From: Aquibacillus kalidii | GTDB lineage: Bacteria > Bacillota > Bacilli > Bacillales > Amphibacillaceae | Length of the DNA: 64,000 bases | Direction of reading: 5' to 3' | Assembly (NCBI RefSeq): GCF_014280935.1 | Contig: NZ_JACLZI010000030.1 | Coordinates: forward strand, 1 to 64,000 | Part shown: positions 1-9,284 of the stretch, piece by piece | Position numbering within the stretch: position 1 is the first letter of the stretch | Layout of the letters: each line of letters begins with the position of its first letter | The notes under the pieces: generated by a model | What the model saw: the letters and a program-made list of their open reading frames with translations, nothing else | What the model was told of the DNA's origin: nothing | Database searches by the model: none | Translations under genes and position numbers: made by a program

Positions 1-14
1 AAACTCTCCATAAA
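1..14 (-). rRNA. 5' end of a 16S rRNA gene (partial)
   Basis: Read on the minus strand, these bases match the first bases of Bacillus 16S rRNA (TTTATGGAGAGTTT), which normally continue into GATCCTGGCTCAG beyond the window edge. The long promoter-rich leader upstream and the neighbouring ygxA, which adjoins rrnD in B. subtilis, agree with this. Only the start of the gene is in view. Confidence 0.85.
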
Positions 15-120
15 GTGTTTGCTTGCTCTAAAACTTGACTAGCTTGTTTCTTACTTGACATACTGATTGTTTTGTTCAGTTTTCAAAGATCAATAATTTC
101 TTAGGCTGTTTTTCGACAGC
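15..120 (-). other. rRNA operon leader with antitermination-like signals
   Basis: Transcribed leader between the nearest promoter and the 16S start. On the minus strand it opens with a small hairpin (GCTGT, loop CGAAAA, ACAGC, 105-120), resembling boxB, followed by ATCTTTGAAAACTGAAC, the boxA-like sequence typical of Bacillus rRNA leaders. Confidence 0.7.
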
Positions 121-126
121 TTCCAA

Positions 127-155
127 ATTATATCAAGTTGTTATGTTAAAGTCAA
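127..155 (-). promoter_or_regulatory. rrn promoter proximal to 16S
   Basis: On the minus strand there is TTGACT, a 17-nt spacer, then a perfect TATAAT. This is the strongest and most 16S-proximal of three tandem sigma-A-type promoters. Confidence 0.85.
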
Positions 156-203
156 CAACTTTTTGTTTATCTATGGTTGTTAGCGCTTAAAAGCGACCAA
201 CTC

Positions 204-233
204 AATATACCATACAATCAATTTTCCTGTCAA
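204..233 (-). promoter_or_regulatory. rrn promoter, middle
   Basis: On the minus strand there is a perfect TTGACA, an 18-nt spacer, then TATATT. Confidence 0.75.
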
Positions 234-286
234 CAAGTTTTTAACTGTTGTTTAAAATGACTGTTGTCGTTTTTGCGACGTTAATT

Positions 287-315
287 AATATATCACGGTG
301 GTAAATCATAGTCAA
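287..315 (-). promoter_or_regulatory. rrn promoter, distal
   Basis: On the minus strand there is TTGACT, a 17-nt spacer, then TATATT. It lies about 100 bp downstream of the ygxA stop codon, so rRNA transcription can start independently of ygxA. Confidence 0.7.
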
Positions 316-413
316 CTCTTTTTTCGAAAAACCTTACTAGCCTTCTAAACTCACCTTTCTTATATAGAAGACTAGTCAGTAATGCTCACTAATAATTACA
401 CTTACACAGCATC

Positions 414-1283
414 TTATTCCTTTACTTTATACTTACGATGATAAATACTTCTCCCTTTTGTTTCTTCTAATACTACTTCAAGAATATGCTTTTCCGTTAA
501 GTATTCTACCATTGTGCTTAAGTCCAGTGCATAAGAACTTACTTCAGGGTGTACTTTCAAATCCCCAAAACCCCACGGTTCACTATTTTGATTCATTATA
601 TCTATTAGATGCTCCGCACAAGCTTTTGCACGAGTACTTAAGGCAAATTCAACTGCAAGTAACATTAACTCCACACGTTTACTCGTTTCTTCATCACTTT
701 TAATTAACTCTTCATATAACTTATATACTTCAGGATCTATTCGTTTAACTTGGCTCCATACTAAAACTTCAGGATGGTAACCTTTCTCAATAATAGCCAA
801 TCTTCCTAAATAGTGTAAGGAACGCAAAACACGGCTATAAGCATCCAAAGCATGACCAGAATCTAATAAATCTTTAGATTCACTATAGCTTCTAGTTAAT
901 TTCGCAAATTCAATTGCCATTTTCAATTTTCTTTTTTCATGAGGAAAGACCCTTAGTTCTTCTTTTAAATTCTCAACATACTCATTACGGTCAAAAATAG
1001 CCTTACCATTTATAATCCATTCAACTGCTCGACGATATGTGCTTGTATCAATCCAATTTTTAAGTAAATTCTCATGAACAATGTGCATTGCTGCTGATTT
1101 CCCATTAAACTCGTAATGCTTTACAAGCCAATTTTGTTCAGCTTTCGAGACAATAATCAAAAGAATCACATCAAAGTCATCTGTTTCAGGGCTAATTGGT
1201 TTTGTCTTCTCAATTAACAAAATCCCCAAAGTATGAGGGTTACTAGCTCTCTCTTGGTAGATGGGCCTTAACAAGTCTTCCAT
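414..1283 (-). CDS. ygxA: YgxA-type nucleotidyltransferase-like protein
   Basis: This 289-aa soluble protein resembles the Bacillus YgxA family, annotated as nucleotidyltransferase-like. The N-terminal part (DDFDVILLIIV) looks like a degenerate nucleotidyltransferase core, and the C-terminal half is helical and rich in charged residues. No biochemical role is known to me. The start is placed at the ATG preceded by GGAGGAAAGCAA; an in-frame ATG 30 bp upstream has no ribosome binding site. Its position just upstream of an rRNA operon matches ygxA-rrnD in B. subtilis, which is the main support for the name. Confidence 0.8.
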   Translation of the reverse strand: MEDLLRPIYQERASNPHTLGILLIEKTKPISPETDDFDVILLIIVSKAEQNWLVKHYEFNGKSAAMHIVHENLLKNWIDTSTYRRAVEWIINGKAIFDRNEYVENLKEELRVFPHEKRKLKMAIEFAKLTRSYSESKDLLDSGHALDAYSRVLRSLHYLGRLAIIEKGYHPEVLVWSQVKRIDPEVYKLYEELIKSDEETSKRVELMLLAVEFALSTRAKACAEHLIDIMNQNSEPWGFGDLKVHPEVSSYALDLSTMVEYLTEKHILEVVLEETKGRSIYHRKYKVKE

Positions 1284-1478
1284 TTGCTTTCCTCCAATAA
1301 ATAGGTTAAACACTTATTTCGATAAACAACAATAAAATCCTTTTTATAAAGAACATTTCAAGTAAATTCAAATTTTCCATTATTCTAAGAGTAGCTACTC
1401 AAGTCCGATTTTCGCATATCTAAGAGTAACGCCTTTTTATCCAAATATGCTATACTACCTGGTGTGGAGGGATATAAA

Positions 1479-1850
1479 TTGGCTTCTTTAAATTATTCAA
1501 ATAAAATCAATAAAATTCGTACTTTCGCTCTTAGTTTAATTTTCATTGGTTTCGGAGTTATGTATGTTGGAATTCTAGTTAAACAAATTGGCTGGTTAAT
1601 GGCAACACTTTTTTTACTAGGTCTTTTATGTATTGTATTTAGTACTGTTGTGTACTTTTGGATTGGTCTGTTATCTACACGTGCCGTACAAATAATATGT
1701 CCTTCTTGTGAAAAACCAACAAAAATGCTTGGACGAGTTGACGCATGCATGCACTGCAGACAACCACTTACGATGGACAGGTCTTTAGAAGGAAAAGAAT
1801 TTGATGAAAAGTATAACTCAAAGAAACAAAGTAAAAGAGAAAACAACTAA
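1479..1850 (+). CDS. ygzB: YgzB family small membrane zinc-ribbon protein
   Basis: This 123-aa protein has two predicted transmembrane helices (about residues 15-35 and 40-62) followed by a cytosolic C-terminal zinc ribbon with two CxxC pairs (CPSC and CMHC). Sequence and length match B. subtilis YgzB, whose function is unknown. The start is a TTG preceded by GGAGGGATATAAA; a GTG 15 bp upstream overlaps that ribosome binding site. An extended -10 (TGCTATACT) ends at 1456. The gene is divergent from ygxA and convergent with perR. Confidence 0.85.
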   Translation: MASLNYSNKINKIRTFALSLIFIGFGVMYVGILVKQIGWLMATLFLLGLLCIVFSTVVYFWIGLLSTRAVQIICPSCEKPTKMLGRVDACMHCRQPLTMDRSLEGKEFDEKYNSKKQSKRENN

Positions 1851-1864
1851 AGAGATAAAAATAA

Positions 1865-1889
1865 ATCCGCCCAATCAAGGCGGATTTTT
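1865..1889 (+). terminator. Rho-independent terminator after ygzB
   Basis: ATCCGCC, a 7-nt loop and GGCGGAT are followed by a T run, 14 bp after the ygzB stop codon. Confidence 0.85.
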
Positions 1890-1965
1890 CATCTCTTTAG
1901 ACAATTACGGATGTTAAAGTCCAAGTATTCTCTGCAGAAATAACAAACTCATTTCCTAACTAAAA

Positions 1966-1992
1966 AATCCCTTTTTATTCAAAAAGGGATTT
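1966..1992 (-). terminator. terminator after perR
   Basis: Inverted repeat AAATCCCTTTTT / AAAAAGGGATTT lies 7 bp past the perR stop codon. On the minus strand it runs into a T tract. Confidence 0.8.
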
Positions 1993-1999
1993 GCTGTAT

Positions 2000-2449
2000 T
2001 TAAACTAATGCTTTCTTTTGTTCCTTACATTTGTTACAAGTACCATAGATCTCCATACGGTGGTGACTAACGTCAAAACCTGTTACTTGTTCGGCTAATG
2101 ATTCCACTTCATCGAGACTTGGATAATGAAAATCAACGATCTTTCCACAGCTTTCACAAATAATGTGATAATGTTTCGAAGTATTACAGTCAAAACGACT
2201 GGATGAGTCCCCGTACGTGAGTTCCCTAACTAGACCAATCTCGCGAAAAACCCTTAAATTGTTATAAACGGTCGCCACACTCATGTTAGGAAATTTTCCT
2301 TCTAAAGCTTTGTAAATATCATCAGCGGTAGGGTGGATTTCAGCATTCAACAAAAATTCAAGTACCGCATGACGTTGTGGTGTGATTCTAACCCCAGATT
2401 CTTTCAACCTATGAACAGCTTCTTGAAGTCTTACTTCAGACACCGCCAT
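2000..2449 (-). CDS. perR: peroxide-sensing repressor PerR (Fur family)
   Basis: This 149-aa protein is a metal-dependent repressor of peroxide-stress genes. It is nearly collinear with B. subtilis PerR. All known ligands are visible two residues later than in B. subtilis: regulatory-metal residues H39, D87, H93, H95 and D106, and structural-zinc cysteines C98, C101, C138 and C141. Having D rather than E at the D106 position, plus the oxidisable histidines, is typical of PerR rather than Fur or Zur. The start is taken as the ATG just after GTGAGGTGC; a GTG six bases downstream would have better spacing and is possible. A PerR-box-like site lies upstream, so autoregulation is likely. Confidence 0.95.
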   Translation of the reverse strand: MAVSEVRLQEAVHRLKESGVRITPQRHAVLEFLLNAEIHPTADDIYKALEGKFPNMSVATVYNNLRVFREIGLVRELTYGDSSSRFDCNTSKHYHIICESCGKIVDFHYPSLDEVESLAEQVTGFDVSHHRMEIYGTCNKCKEQKKALV

Positions 2450-2529
2450 GCACCTCACTTTCAATGATAATATAAAAATCCCCTATAGTAATAGACTACA
2501 ATTTTTAGTGTATAATTACAATTATTATT

Positions 2530-2544
2530 TTATAATTCTTATAA
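2530..2544. promoter_or_regulatory. PerR box
   Basis: TTATAATTCTTATAA differs at one position from the PerR box TTATAATNATTATAA. It lies 81-95 bp upstream of the perR start, downstream of a TTGACA (2571-2576, minus strand). That placement would allow autorepression. Confidence 0.7.
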
Positions 2545-2607
2545 TTAGTGTAACTGCATTATAAACATTCTGTCAATAAAAGTATATTAATTAAACCAAA
2601 AATTATA

Positions 2608-3168
2608 CTAATGATTGATATTCAACGTACGCTCCTCACCATTGGACTTCAAATTAATAAACCGCGCTGCCACAAATAAAAAGTCCGATAAACGATTTAA
2701 ATAAGAAAATACTAATGTATCAGGTAACTCCTCTTTCAATCCTACTATCATCCGCTCTGCACGCCTGACAATAGTTCTTGCACTATGAAGCGCAGCAGAT
2801 GCCGAACTTCCAGAAGGTAAGATGAAGTTCCTTAATTCAGGTAAATGAGTTTGCCAGTTATCTATCTGTTCTTCCAACTCATCAATGTGGACTTGCTTTA
2901 ACTTCCAAACAACCTCTTTGTCTTCGGGTGTAGCCAATTCTGATCCGACATGAAATAAGACTGTTTGGACACGATGCATCATTTCGATAAATGTTTGTTT
3001 CTCATCCCAATCCACTTCCTTTTCAACGAAACTCAAAGCTAGTCCTATCATCGAATTTGCTTCATCACAAGTTCCATAGGCCTCTACTCGTAAATGATTC
3101 TTCGGAACTCTTTGGCCATATATTAAAGAAGTTGTCCCTTTGTCTCCGGACCTTGTATAAATGCGCAA
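2608..3168 (-). CDS. PduO-type cob(I)alamin adenosyltransferase
   Basis: This 186-aa protein transfers the adenosyl group of ATP to cob(I)alamin, making coenzyme B12. PduO hallmarks are visible: the N-terminal ATP loop TRSGDKGTTSLIYG, the segment around LRVEAYGTCDEANS, and RTIVRRAER near residue 135. It resembles B. subtilis YvqK. The start is a TTG preceded by AGGAGGTATTACTT. It is a single gene between perR and an aminopeptidase, and no cobalamin-using enzyme or transporter is in view, so the context does not identify the pathway served. Confidence 0.9.
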   Translation of the reverse strand: MRIYTRSGDKGTTSLIYGQRVPKNHLRVEAYGTCDEANSMIGLALSFVEKEVDWDEKQTFIEMMHRVQTVLFHVGSELATPEDKEVVWKLKQVHIDELEEQIDNWQTHLPELRNFILPSGSSASAALHSARTIVRRAERMIVGLKEELPDTLVFSYLNRLSDFLFVAARFINLKSNGEERTLNINH

Positions 3169-3347
3169 AAGTAATACCTCCTATTTCTATTTTTTATTGT
3201 AACCAAACATAGATCATTTTACTTTTTACTAATTTTATATTTTGATTATGTACATTTTTAGAAGAGCAATCCACACCTTTCAATAGACAACCACATCAGG
3301 TTACTATGGAGTAGTCCGCTTCCTAGTAGCGGTATAAATAAAAAAAA

Positions 3348-3371
3348 GCACAAGGAAGTTATACCTTGTGC
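3348..3371 (-). terminator. terminator after the aminopeptidase gene
   Basis: GCACAAGG, an 8-nt loop and CCTTGTGC. On the minus strand it is followed by a run of at least eight T. Confidence 0.85.
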
Positions 3372-3463
3372 CGACATAAAATATATCTTAAAAAAGGGGA
3401 GGTTTCAGGGTTCTAGATACTATATGTACCTTGAGATGCACTTGTATAGATGCTTTACCTAAT

Positions 3464-4573
3464 TTACAACAAGTTTTCAGGATTTAGGCCCTTTAACTCC
3501 TCTAAAACAAACAAACCATCTTTCCTAACTAGAACATCATCAAAATATATATCACCACCACCATACTCTGGTCGCTGAATTAACACCATATCCCAGTGAA
3601 CCGCTGACTCATTACCATTAGGAGCTTCATCATACGCTTCTCCTGGTGTAAAGTGTAGACTTCCTGTTATCTTTTCATCAAACAAAATATCTCCCATCGG
3701 CTCTTTTATCATCGGGTTTACTCCAATCGCAAACTCTCCGATATAACGTGCACCATCATCTGTATCAAGTATTTTGTTAATTTCCTCTGTTTTATCAGCC
3801 GTAGCTTTGACAATTTTCCCATTTTCAAATGTTAAAGAGACATTATTAAAGGTAATGCCTTGATAAGGACAAGGCGTATTATAAGTAATGGTCCCATTAA
3901 CACTATCTTTAACCGGTGCTGTAAAAACTTCACCATCTGGAACATTATTATCGCCATAGCACATTACACTTGGAATGTCCTTGATTGAAAAGGTTAAATC
4001 GGTCCCCTCAGCAGTAATTCTAACTTTATCAGTACGATCCATTAGTTCTTTTAACGGCTTTTGTGCTTCTTCCATCTTCTTATAGTCAACAGTGGAAACG
4101 TCCAATACATAATCATAAAAACTATCAAAGCTCATCGATGCTTTTTGTGCCGCTCCAAGCGTTGGATAATTCAATAGTACCCATTTTTTGTTATCAATTA
4201 AGTAATCATTGGATGGCTTCATAATCCTGCCTGCTTGTTGGAATTTCTCAGCTGGCACTTCCCCAAATTCTGCATCGTTTTCTTCACCGATAATTTGAAC
4301 GAATGCATCAATATCTTTATATCTTTCCATATTCCATTTGTTGGCCAATTCATACTTTTCATCGGGAGCACCTAATATTTCAAGACGTTTTAATTCATCA
4401 TCCATTAAATCAACATAAGGAATAGCCTTGTAGCTATATGCCTTTTTAATTAATTCCTTTAATAGTGGTTTAGAATTAGTTGTTCCGGATAGTAAAACCT
4501 TCTCGTTTTCTTTTATTTTTAATGAGTGTGTTAAGAGTAAATCTGCTAATTGCTCTAATCTAGGATCTTTCAT
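3464..4573 (-). CDS. ampS: M29 family metal-dependent aminopeptidase (AmpS-like)
   Basis: This 369-aa cytosolic protein matches the thermophilic aminopeptidase (M29) family in length and in blocks such as RPEYGGGDIYFDDVLVRKDG at the C terminus. Family metal ligands are expected in the C-terminal half, and the conserved SAVHWDMV and HFTPGEAY segments are present. It removes N-terminal residues from peptides, probably in peptide turnover. A strong ribosome binding site (AAAGGAGGGG) precedes the ATG. The gene is monocistronic, with its own terminator. Confidence 0.9.
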   Translation of the reverse strand: MKDPRLEQLADLLLTHSLKIKENEKVLLSGTTNSKPLLKELIKKAYSYKAIPYVDLMDDELKRLEILGAPDEKYELANKWNMERYKDIDAFVQIIGEENDAEFGEVPAEKFQQAGRIMKPSNDYLIDNKKWVLLNYPTLGAAQKASMSFDSFYDYVLDVSTVDYKKMEEAQKPLKELMDRTDKVRITAEGTDLTFSIKDIPSVMCYGDNNVPDGEVFTAPVKDSVNGTITYNTPCPYQGITFNNVSLTFENGKIVKATADKTEEINKILDTDDGARYIGEFAIGVNPMIKEPMGDILFDEKITGSLHFTPGEAYDEAPNGNESAVHWDMVLIQRPEYGGGDIYFDDVLVRKDGLFVLEELKGLNPENLL

Positions 4574-4705
4574 CTAACCCCTCCTTTTTTTCGTTTATAA
4601 GTTAATTCTCTCTATTTGCCGGATTTCCTCCAGCCATTTTAAAAATCAAGCGTGAGATGGACCGACTCTCCACCTTAAGACCTAGTTGTTTAATTGAACA
4701 TAAAA

Positions 4706-4733
4706 AGCCGTCGCTCTTATTAGAACAACGGCC
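4706..4733 (-). terminator. terminator after bcp
   Basis: On the minus strand GGCCGTTGTTC / AGCGACGGC forms a stem, followed by TTTTTATG, 8 bp past the bcp stop codon. Confidence 0.75.
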
Positions 4734-4740
4734 CTTATTC

Positions 4741-5211
4741 TTAGCTTAAATTTTCACGAATAAAATTTAACGCATCTTCCACGTGTCCATCTACTTTCAC
4801 ACTTCTGAATTCCTTTTGAAGTATGCCTTCTTTGTCAATAATGAAAGTAGATCGTTCAATCCCCATATATTCTTTTCCAAACTTTTTCTTTAGCTTCCAA
4901 ACGCCGTATTCTTCAGCAAGTTTGTGGTCCTCATCAACTAAAAGTTGAAATGGCAATTCATGTTTATCTACGAACTTCTTATGACTTTCCTCTGAATCAG
5001 GGCTAACTCCTAGAATAACCGCATCTAAATCAGCAAAACTTTCATGGTTGTCACGAAAATCGCAGGCTTCTGTTGTACAACCAGGCGTATTATCTTTCGG
5101 GTAGAAATAAAGCACGACGTTTTTTCCTTTTAAATCATCTAGACGTATCGTTTCACCACTATTATTCTTCAAAGAAAAATCTGGTGCTTTTTTACCTATT
5201 TCTATGCTCAT
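4741..5211 (-). CDS. bcp: thioredoxin-dependent peroxiredoxin (BCP/PrxQ)
   Basis: This 156-aa peroxiredoxin reduces hydroperoxides using thioredoxin. The active site is PGCTTEACDFRD, with peroxidatic C45 and resolving C50 spaced as in E. coli BCP, and the fold-typical FYPKDNTPGC is intact. In B. subtilis the equivalent ygaF lies near gsaB and perR, so this is a conserved neighbourhood of redox genes. No PerR box was seen immediately upstream. Confidence 0.93.
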   Translation of the reverse strand: MSIEIGKKAPDFSLKNNSGETIRLDDLKGKNVVLYFYPKDNTPGCTTEACDFRDNHESFADLDAVILGVSPDSEESHKKFVDKHELPFQLLVDEDHKLAEEYGVWKLKKKFGKEYMGIERSTFIIDKEGILQKEFRSVKVDGHVEDALNFIRENLS

Positions 5212-5277
5212 TCCATAATACCTCCATTTACATCATTCATAAGTTTCTATTACAAGAGTATCTAATCTAAGGCTGAG

Positions 5278-5739
5278 TTACAAATAATTGATATCCCGTT
5301 CCTTGTCCTTTTCTTCTTGATCCTCTTCTTCTATATTATCTTCTGTGGAAGCCTGCCAAATTTTCAGAAAGAAAGTTGCAGGTAGTATATATCCGATTAA
5401 GGCTTCAATCAAAGCAATTAATCGTCCCCAACCGACAGGAGTAATATCCCCATAACCAACCGTCATCAGTGTAACCCCACTAAAATAAAAGGAATGGGCT
5501 AATGATTCAAGTCTGTCCACTTCACCTAGCTTGCCATCCTCTACCAAAAGAACGCCACTAAAAGACAACAAAAAGTACAGAAGGCCAAATCCAACTAGTA
5601 CAACAAAATAAATAATTAATAAGGTATAAAAAATTTCATAGGAAAAATAACTTTTTTTATAAGCTTTATCAAAAATAAAGGAATATAGACTTCCGCACAT
5701 CAGTACTAAGATTAAAATTATTGAGACGATAGCAACCAC
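5278..5739 (-). CDS. two-TM potassium channel family protein
   Basis: This 153-aa membrane protein has an N-terminal helix (about 1-22), a second helix (about 35-60), a pore loop carrying the K+ selectivity filter TVGYGDITP, and a following helix. It therefore belongs to the small Ion_trans_2 potassium channel family. No RCK/TrkA regulatory domain is present; the C terminus is a short acidic tail. The start is a GTG preceded by AAGGGTTGATT. It may be a K+ leak channel or a heteromeric partner, and gating is unknown. Confidence 0.88.
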   Translation of the reverse strand: MVAIVSIILILVLMCGSLYSFIFDKAYKKSYFSYEIFYTLLIIYFVVLVGFGLLYFLLSFSGVLLVEDGKLGEVDRLESLAHSFYFSGVTLMTVGYGDITPVGWGRLIALIEALIGYILPATFFLKIWQASTEDNIEEEDQEEKDKERDINYL

Positions 5740-5922
5740 ACAATCAACCCTTCTACCAAAGCTTGTATTATTCTAAGTTTACGTAGAAGGAAAAAAGTAA
5801 TGACTAAATTTCGATTATTTCCTTTATAGATAAAGGAATGACTAGCATAATAGTCAACGAAGTATCTTAGCTACTAATTCTGTTATAATAAATTACGAAA
5901 TACATACTCTGGAGGTATACAA

Positions 5923-7218
5923 ATGAAGTTCACTAATTCTGAAAGCTTACATAAAGAAGCACAAGAACATATCGTAGGTGGTGTTAACTCACCATCACGT
6001 GCATATAAAGGGGTTGGTGGTGGCACACCAGTCTATATGGAAAAAGGAGAAGGTGCTTATTTCTGGGATGTGGATGGCAATAAATATATTGATTACCTTG
6101 CTGCCTATGGTCCAATTATTACAGGACATGCCCACCCACATATCACAGAAGCCATTACGAAAGCAGCTCATAACGGGGTTCTTTTCGGGACTCCAACCGC
6201 CCTGGAAAATCAATTTGCAAAAATGTTAAAAGAAGCTATTCCTTCATTAGAAAAGGTTCGTTTCGTAAACTCAGGAACAGAAGCTGTAATGACCACAATC
6301 CGAGTAGCTCGTGCGTACACAAATCGAGATAAGATCATTAAGTTTGCTGGTTGTTACCATGGACATTCGGACATCGTTCTTGTACAAGCAGGGTCTGGAC
6401 CTTCCACTCTAGGTAACCCTGATTCTGCTGGTGTGACAAAATCAACTGCTCAAGAGGTTATCACTGTACCATTCAATGATATTGATGCATATAAAGAAGC
6501 TCTGGATCGTTGGGGCGATCAGGTTGCAGCAGTTTTAGTTGAACCGATCGTTGGTAACTTTGGTATTGTGGAGCCTAAACCAGGTTATTTAGAGCAAATA
6601 AACCAACTGACACATGATGCAGGGGCACTCGTTATCTATGATGAAGTCATTACTGCTTTCCGTTTCACTTATGGAAGTGCCCAACAACTAGTTGGAGTGG
6701 AACCAGATATGACTGCCTTAGGAAAAGTTATAGGTGGCGGACTCCCAATTGGAGCATACGGTGGCAAGAAAGAAATCATGGAACAAGTAGCACCACTCGG
6801 TCCTGCTTATCAAGCAGGTACGATGGCAGGAAATCCAGCATCCATGTCGGCAGGAATTGCTTGCTTAGAAGTACTACAAGAACCCGGAACATATGAAAAG
6901 CTAGATAATCTTGGGAAAATGTTAGAAGAAGGTATTTTGAAAGCAGCTTCTGATCATGAAATAACGATTACGATTAATCGTTTAAAGGGAGCTTTAACTG
7001 TTTATTTCACAGATGAAAAAGTACAAAATTACGCTCAAGCTGAGAACAGTAGTAGTGAACAATTTGGACAGTTCTTTAAGCTAATGCTAAACCAAGGAAT
7101 TAACCTTGCACCTTCTAAGTATGAAGCATTGTTCCTAACAATTGCCCATACAGAAAAAGATATGGAAGAAACAATTTCTGCTGTGAGGCATGCCTTTAAT
7201 AAGATGTCCTCTAAATAA
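5923..7218 (+). CDS. hemL: glutamate-1-semialdehyde 2,1-aminomutase
   Basis: This 431-aa PLP enzyme converts glutamate-1-semialdehyde to 5-aminolevulinate, the first committed tetrapyrrole precursor. Class III aminotransferase landmarks are present: YHGHSD near 145, the cofactor-binding YDEVITAFR around 239-247, and the Schiff-base lysine K268 in [11 protein letters not shown]. It stands alone, as the second paralogue gsaB does in B. subtilis, rather than in the hemAXCDBL operon. It has a good ribosome binding site (TGGAGG), an extended -10 (TGTTATAAT, ending at 5889) and its own terminator. Confidence 0.95.
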   Translation: MKFTNSESLHKEAQEHIVGGVNSPSRAYKGVGGGTPVYMEKGEGAYFWDVDGNKYIDYLAAYGPIITGHAHPHITEAITKAAHNGVLFGTPTALENQFAKMLKEAIPSLEKVRFVNSGTEAVMTTIRVARAYTNRDKIIKFAGCYHGHSDIVLVQAGSGPSTLGNPDSAGVTKSTAQEVITVPFNDIDAYKEALDRWGDQVAAVLVEPIVGNFGIVEPKPGYLEQINQLTHDAGALVIYDEVITAFRFTYGSAQQLVGVEPDMTALGKVIGGGLPIGAYGGKKEIMEQVAPLGPAYQAGTMAGNPASMSAGIACLEVLQEPGTYEKLDNLGKMLEEGILKAASDHEITITINRLKGALTVYFTDEKVQNYAQAENSSSEQFGQFFKLMLNQGINLAPSKYEALFLTIAHTEKDMEETISAVRHAFNKMSSK

Positions 7219-7231
7219 AACTAATGTAGAT

Positions 7232-7271
7232 AACAGTAATGGAATTAGAACCGACTACTTCCATTACTGTT
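7232..7271 (+). terminator. terminator after hemL
   Basis: Inverted repeat AACAGTAATGGAA / TTCCATTACTGTT is followed by TTTTATTTT, 14 bp past the hemL stop codon. Confidence 0.85.
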
Positions 7272-7474
7272 TTTATTTTACTTTCGATTGGTTTACTAAG
7301 TCGAATTCTTATATTATTGTAACCTATGAGAAGTAGCTATTATTAATTTTTATAAGTAGAGAACGTTTTCAAAGCCGACGATTTAAGGGTTTACATTATT
7401 TTTATGGTTTTTTATACATTATGTTGAATAATTATTAATTGATTATTTTGACAAATTATGCTATGATAAGTCTG

Positions 7475-7573
7475 AAAATTTTAATAATTTTCACTCATGC
7501 TTTTTGTCAATTTGTATGACTTCCCTTCAAAGCATGAAGACTTGGCCTTCGCGTAATCGCAGGAGGTCTTTTT
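7475..7573 (+). ncRNA. candidate small RNA or terminated leader
   Basis: This gene-free stretch has the parts of an independent small transcript. A TTGACA and an extended -10 (TGCTATGAT) lie just upstream. Next comes a stem CATGCTTT / AAAGCATG (about 7496-7538) enclosing a small GTCA / TGAC hairpin. Last is a terminator-like stem (AAGAC... GGTCTT) ending in seven T. It could also be a terminated leader of the membrane protein gene 120 bp downstream, although that gene has its own TATAAT at about 7616. No known RNA family was recognised. Confidence 0.4.
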
Positions 7574-7693
7574 TTCGTCCATAATCCTGACACTTTTACC
7601 TTCTATTATGTTTGTTATAATAAAGATGAGTTCTATTCATAATAGAGATACTATATACTTAATTAGTTATATAGATTAGTGAAGGATGATGTT

Positions 7694-8761
7694 ATGAAAC
7701 TTGGCGCGAGGATGTTGAAAACAGGACTAGCTGTTGCAATTGCACTTTATGCAGCAACCTTTATAGGATTTCCTTCTCCAGTATTTGCTGGAATTGCTGC
7801 TGTGTTCGCTATTCAGCCGTCCATATATCGATCATTCCAAACCATATTAGAACAACTGCAAGCCAATATCATTGGGGTTAGTATAGCTACGATTATTGTA
7901 TTCACTCTGGGAAATGACCCATTTGTCATTGGATTTACTACGATACTCGTAATCGGCATTTGTATGTACATTAAACTGTCAGAAGGGACTATTTCACTAG
8001 CAATTGTGGCCGTCATAGCTGTAATGGAATCTACAGATATGGAAGTTATTCAGTTCGCACTTATGCGTTTTTCATCATTAACCTTGGGTATTTTCTCTGC
8101 ATTTTTGGTGAATCTATTATTTTTGCCACCTAAATATGAAACGAAATTGTTTCACAAAATAGACCGAACAACCTCTGATGTATTGCAATGGCTACGGATA
8201 ACAACACGACATTTATCTGATGATCCTGCACTAAAAGGAGAAATAACTAGGATTCAAAACGAAATAAGTTATATTGATCAAACGTACCTATTGTTTACTG
8301 AGGAAAGAACCTATTTAAAGAAAAATCGATTATCTAAAGCTCGAAAACTAATTGTATTTCGTCAAATGATAGCGACGACAAAGAAATCATTTGATGTCTT
8401 AAAAGCCTTTCATCAACTCGATGAAAGAATAGAATCAATACCAACGATGTTCCAAACAGCATTAATTCAGGAATTAGATAAGGTGATTCACTCTCACGAA
8501 CGATTACTATTAAGCTCGATGGGTAGAATTAGAAAGCATCATAAAGAAACTTTACAAGATATAACAGAGCCTGATATTCCGCATCTGGTGGAAACTCTTA
8601 TCCAAGTCTATCAGGAGGGAGAAAAGGATCGCTTAATTTTCCTTCCATTAGCATCCCGATTAATGGAATATCAACATCATTTAGATCACTTACAAACCCT
8701 ATTAAAGAGCTACCAGCAATACCATCAGGACGAACAACTTTCTTTTTCACAGAAGGATTAA
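7694..8761 (+). CDS. aromatic acid exporter family (FUSC-like) membrane protein
   Basis: This 355-aa protein has an N-terminal membrane domain of about 150 residues with several helices (for example around 12-30, 55-80, 95-115 and 120-140), followed by a long soluble, helical C-terminal domain. That layout is typical of the ArAE_1/DUF939 family, which includes a B. subtilis protein of the ygaE/yqjA type. The family is inferred to export aromatic acids or related compounds, and the substrate here is unknown. The ATG at 7694 is preceded by GAAGGATG; a GTG 15 bp upstream overlaps that site. Confidence 0.75.
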   Translation: MKLGARMLKTGLAVAIALYAATFIGFPSPVFAGIAAVFAIQPSIYRSFQTILEQLQANIIGVSIATIIVFTLGNDPFVIGFTTILVIGICMYIKLSEGTISLAIVAVIAVMESTDMEVIQFALMRFSSLTLGIFSAFLVNLLFLPPKYETKLFHKIDRTTSDVLQWLRITTRHLSDDPALKGEITRIQNEISYIDQTYLLFTEERTYLKKNRLSKARKLIVFRQMIATTKKSFDVLKAFHQLDERIESIPTMFQTALIQELDKVIHSHERLLLSSMGRIRKHHKETLQDITEPDIPHLVETLIQVYQEGEKDRLIFLPLASRLMEYQHHLDHLQTLLKSYQQYHQDEQLSFSQKD

Positions 8762-8775
8762 CAATAAGGTTATAG

Positions 8776-8816
8776 AAAAAGCATGTGGTTAGTTGCCTAA
8801 TCACATGCTTTTTTTT
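8776..8816. terminator. bidirectional terminator
   Basis: AAAAAGCATGTG / CACATGCTTTTTTT is shared by two convergent genes. Confidence 0.85.
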
Positions 8817-9117
8817 ATAACAACATTTTTCTTGTAACTTCAAACCATACATTTTCAAGTAAAATAACAACAAATATCGAAATAGTGAATGAAAGAATAG
8901 TCAGCAAGATTTTGGTTCTTAGGGAAATGCTAGAATATCTTTTCAAAAGTTTTGTTATGAGCAAAATTGTGGTGGCAAAGATAGCGATGGAAAGTATAGT
9001 AGCTATAACATCTATATAAGAAAATGGAGGTTCGAGGTAAATATCACTGTATGTATTAAGTATAAGTGCCACACTGAACAGAACAGTTAGGTAACTTGTA
9101 AATTTAAGATGCTTCAC
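8815..9117 (-). CDS. small membrane protein, unknown function
   Basis: This 100-aa protein consists almost entirely of three hydrophobic helices (about residues 7-22, 35-57 and 70-88) with short polar links and a basic C terminus. No family is recognised. The start is a GTG preceded by AAGGGAGAATCTCA, a good ribosome binding site. The gene ends inside a shared terminator. The hydrophobic pattern and the site make it a likely real gene. Confidence 0.6.
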   Translation of the reverse strand: MKHLKFTSYLTVLFSVALILNTYSDIYLEPPFSYIDVIATILSIAIFATTILLITKLLKRYSSISLRTKILLTILSFTISIFVVILLENVWFEVTRKMLL

Positions 9118-9284
9118 TGAGATTCTCCCTTAGGTTTATATTAAAAATTTGATTATGGTAGTGTCTTCGCTTCTAGCCTTATGGTGAGCTTATATAGAAA
9201 GTGGACCAAAAAAGTTACTATCTGATCCATACATAATTATACTCGTTCATTTATAATAGTAAATAGAAGCTTTCTAGGAGGTTA

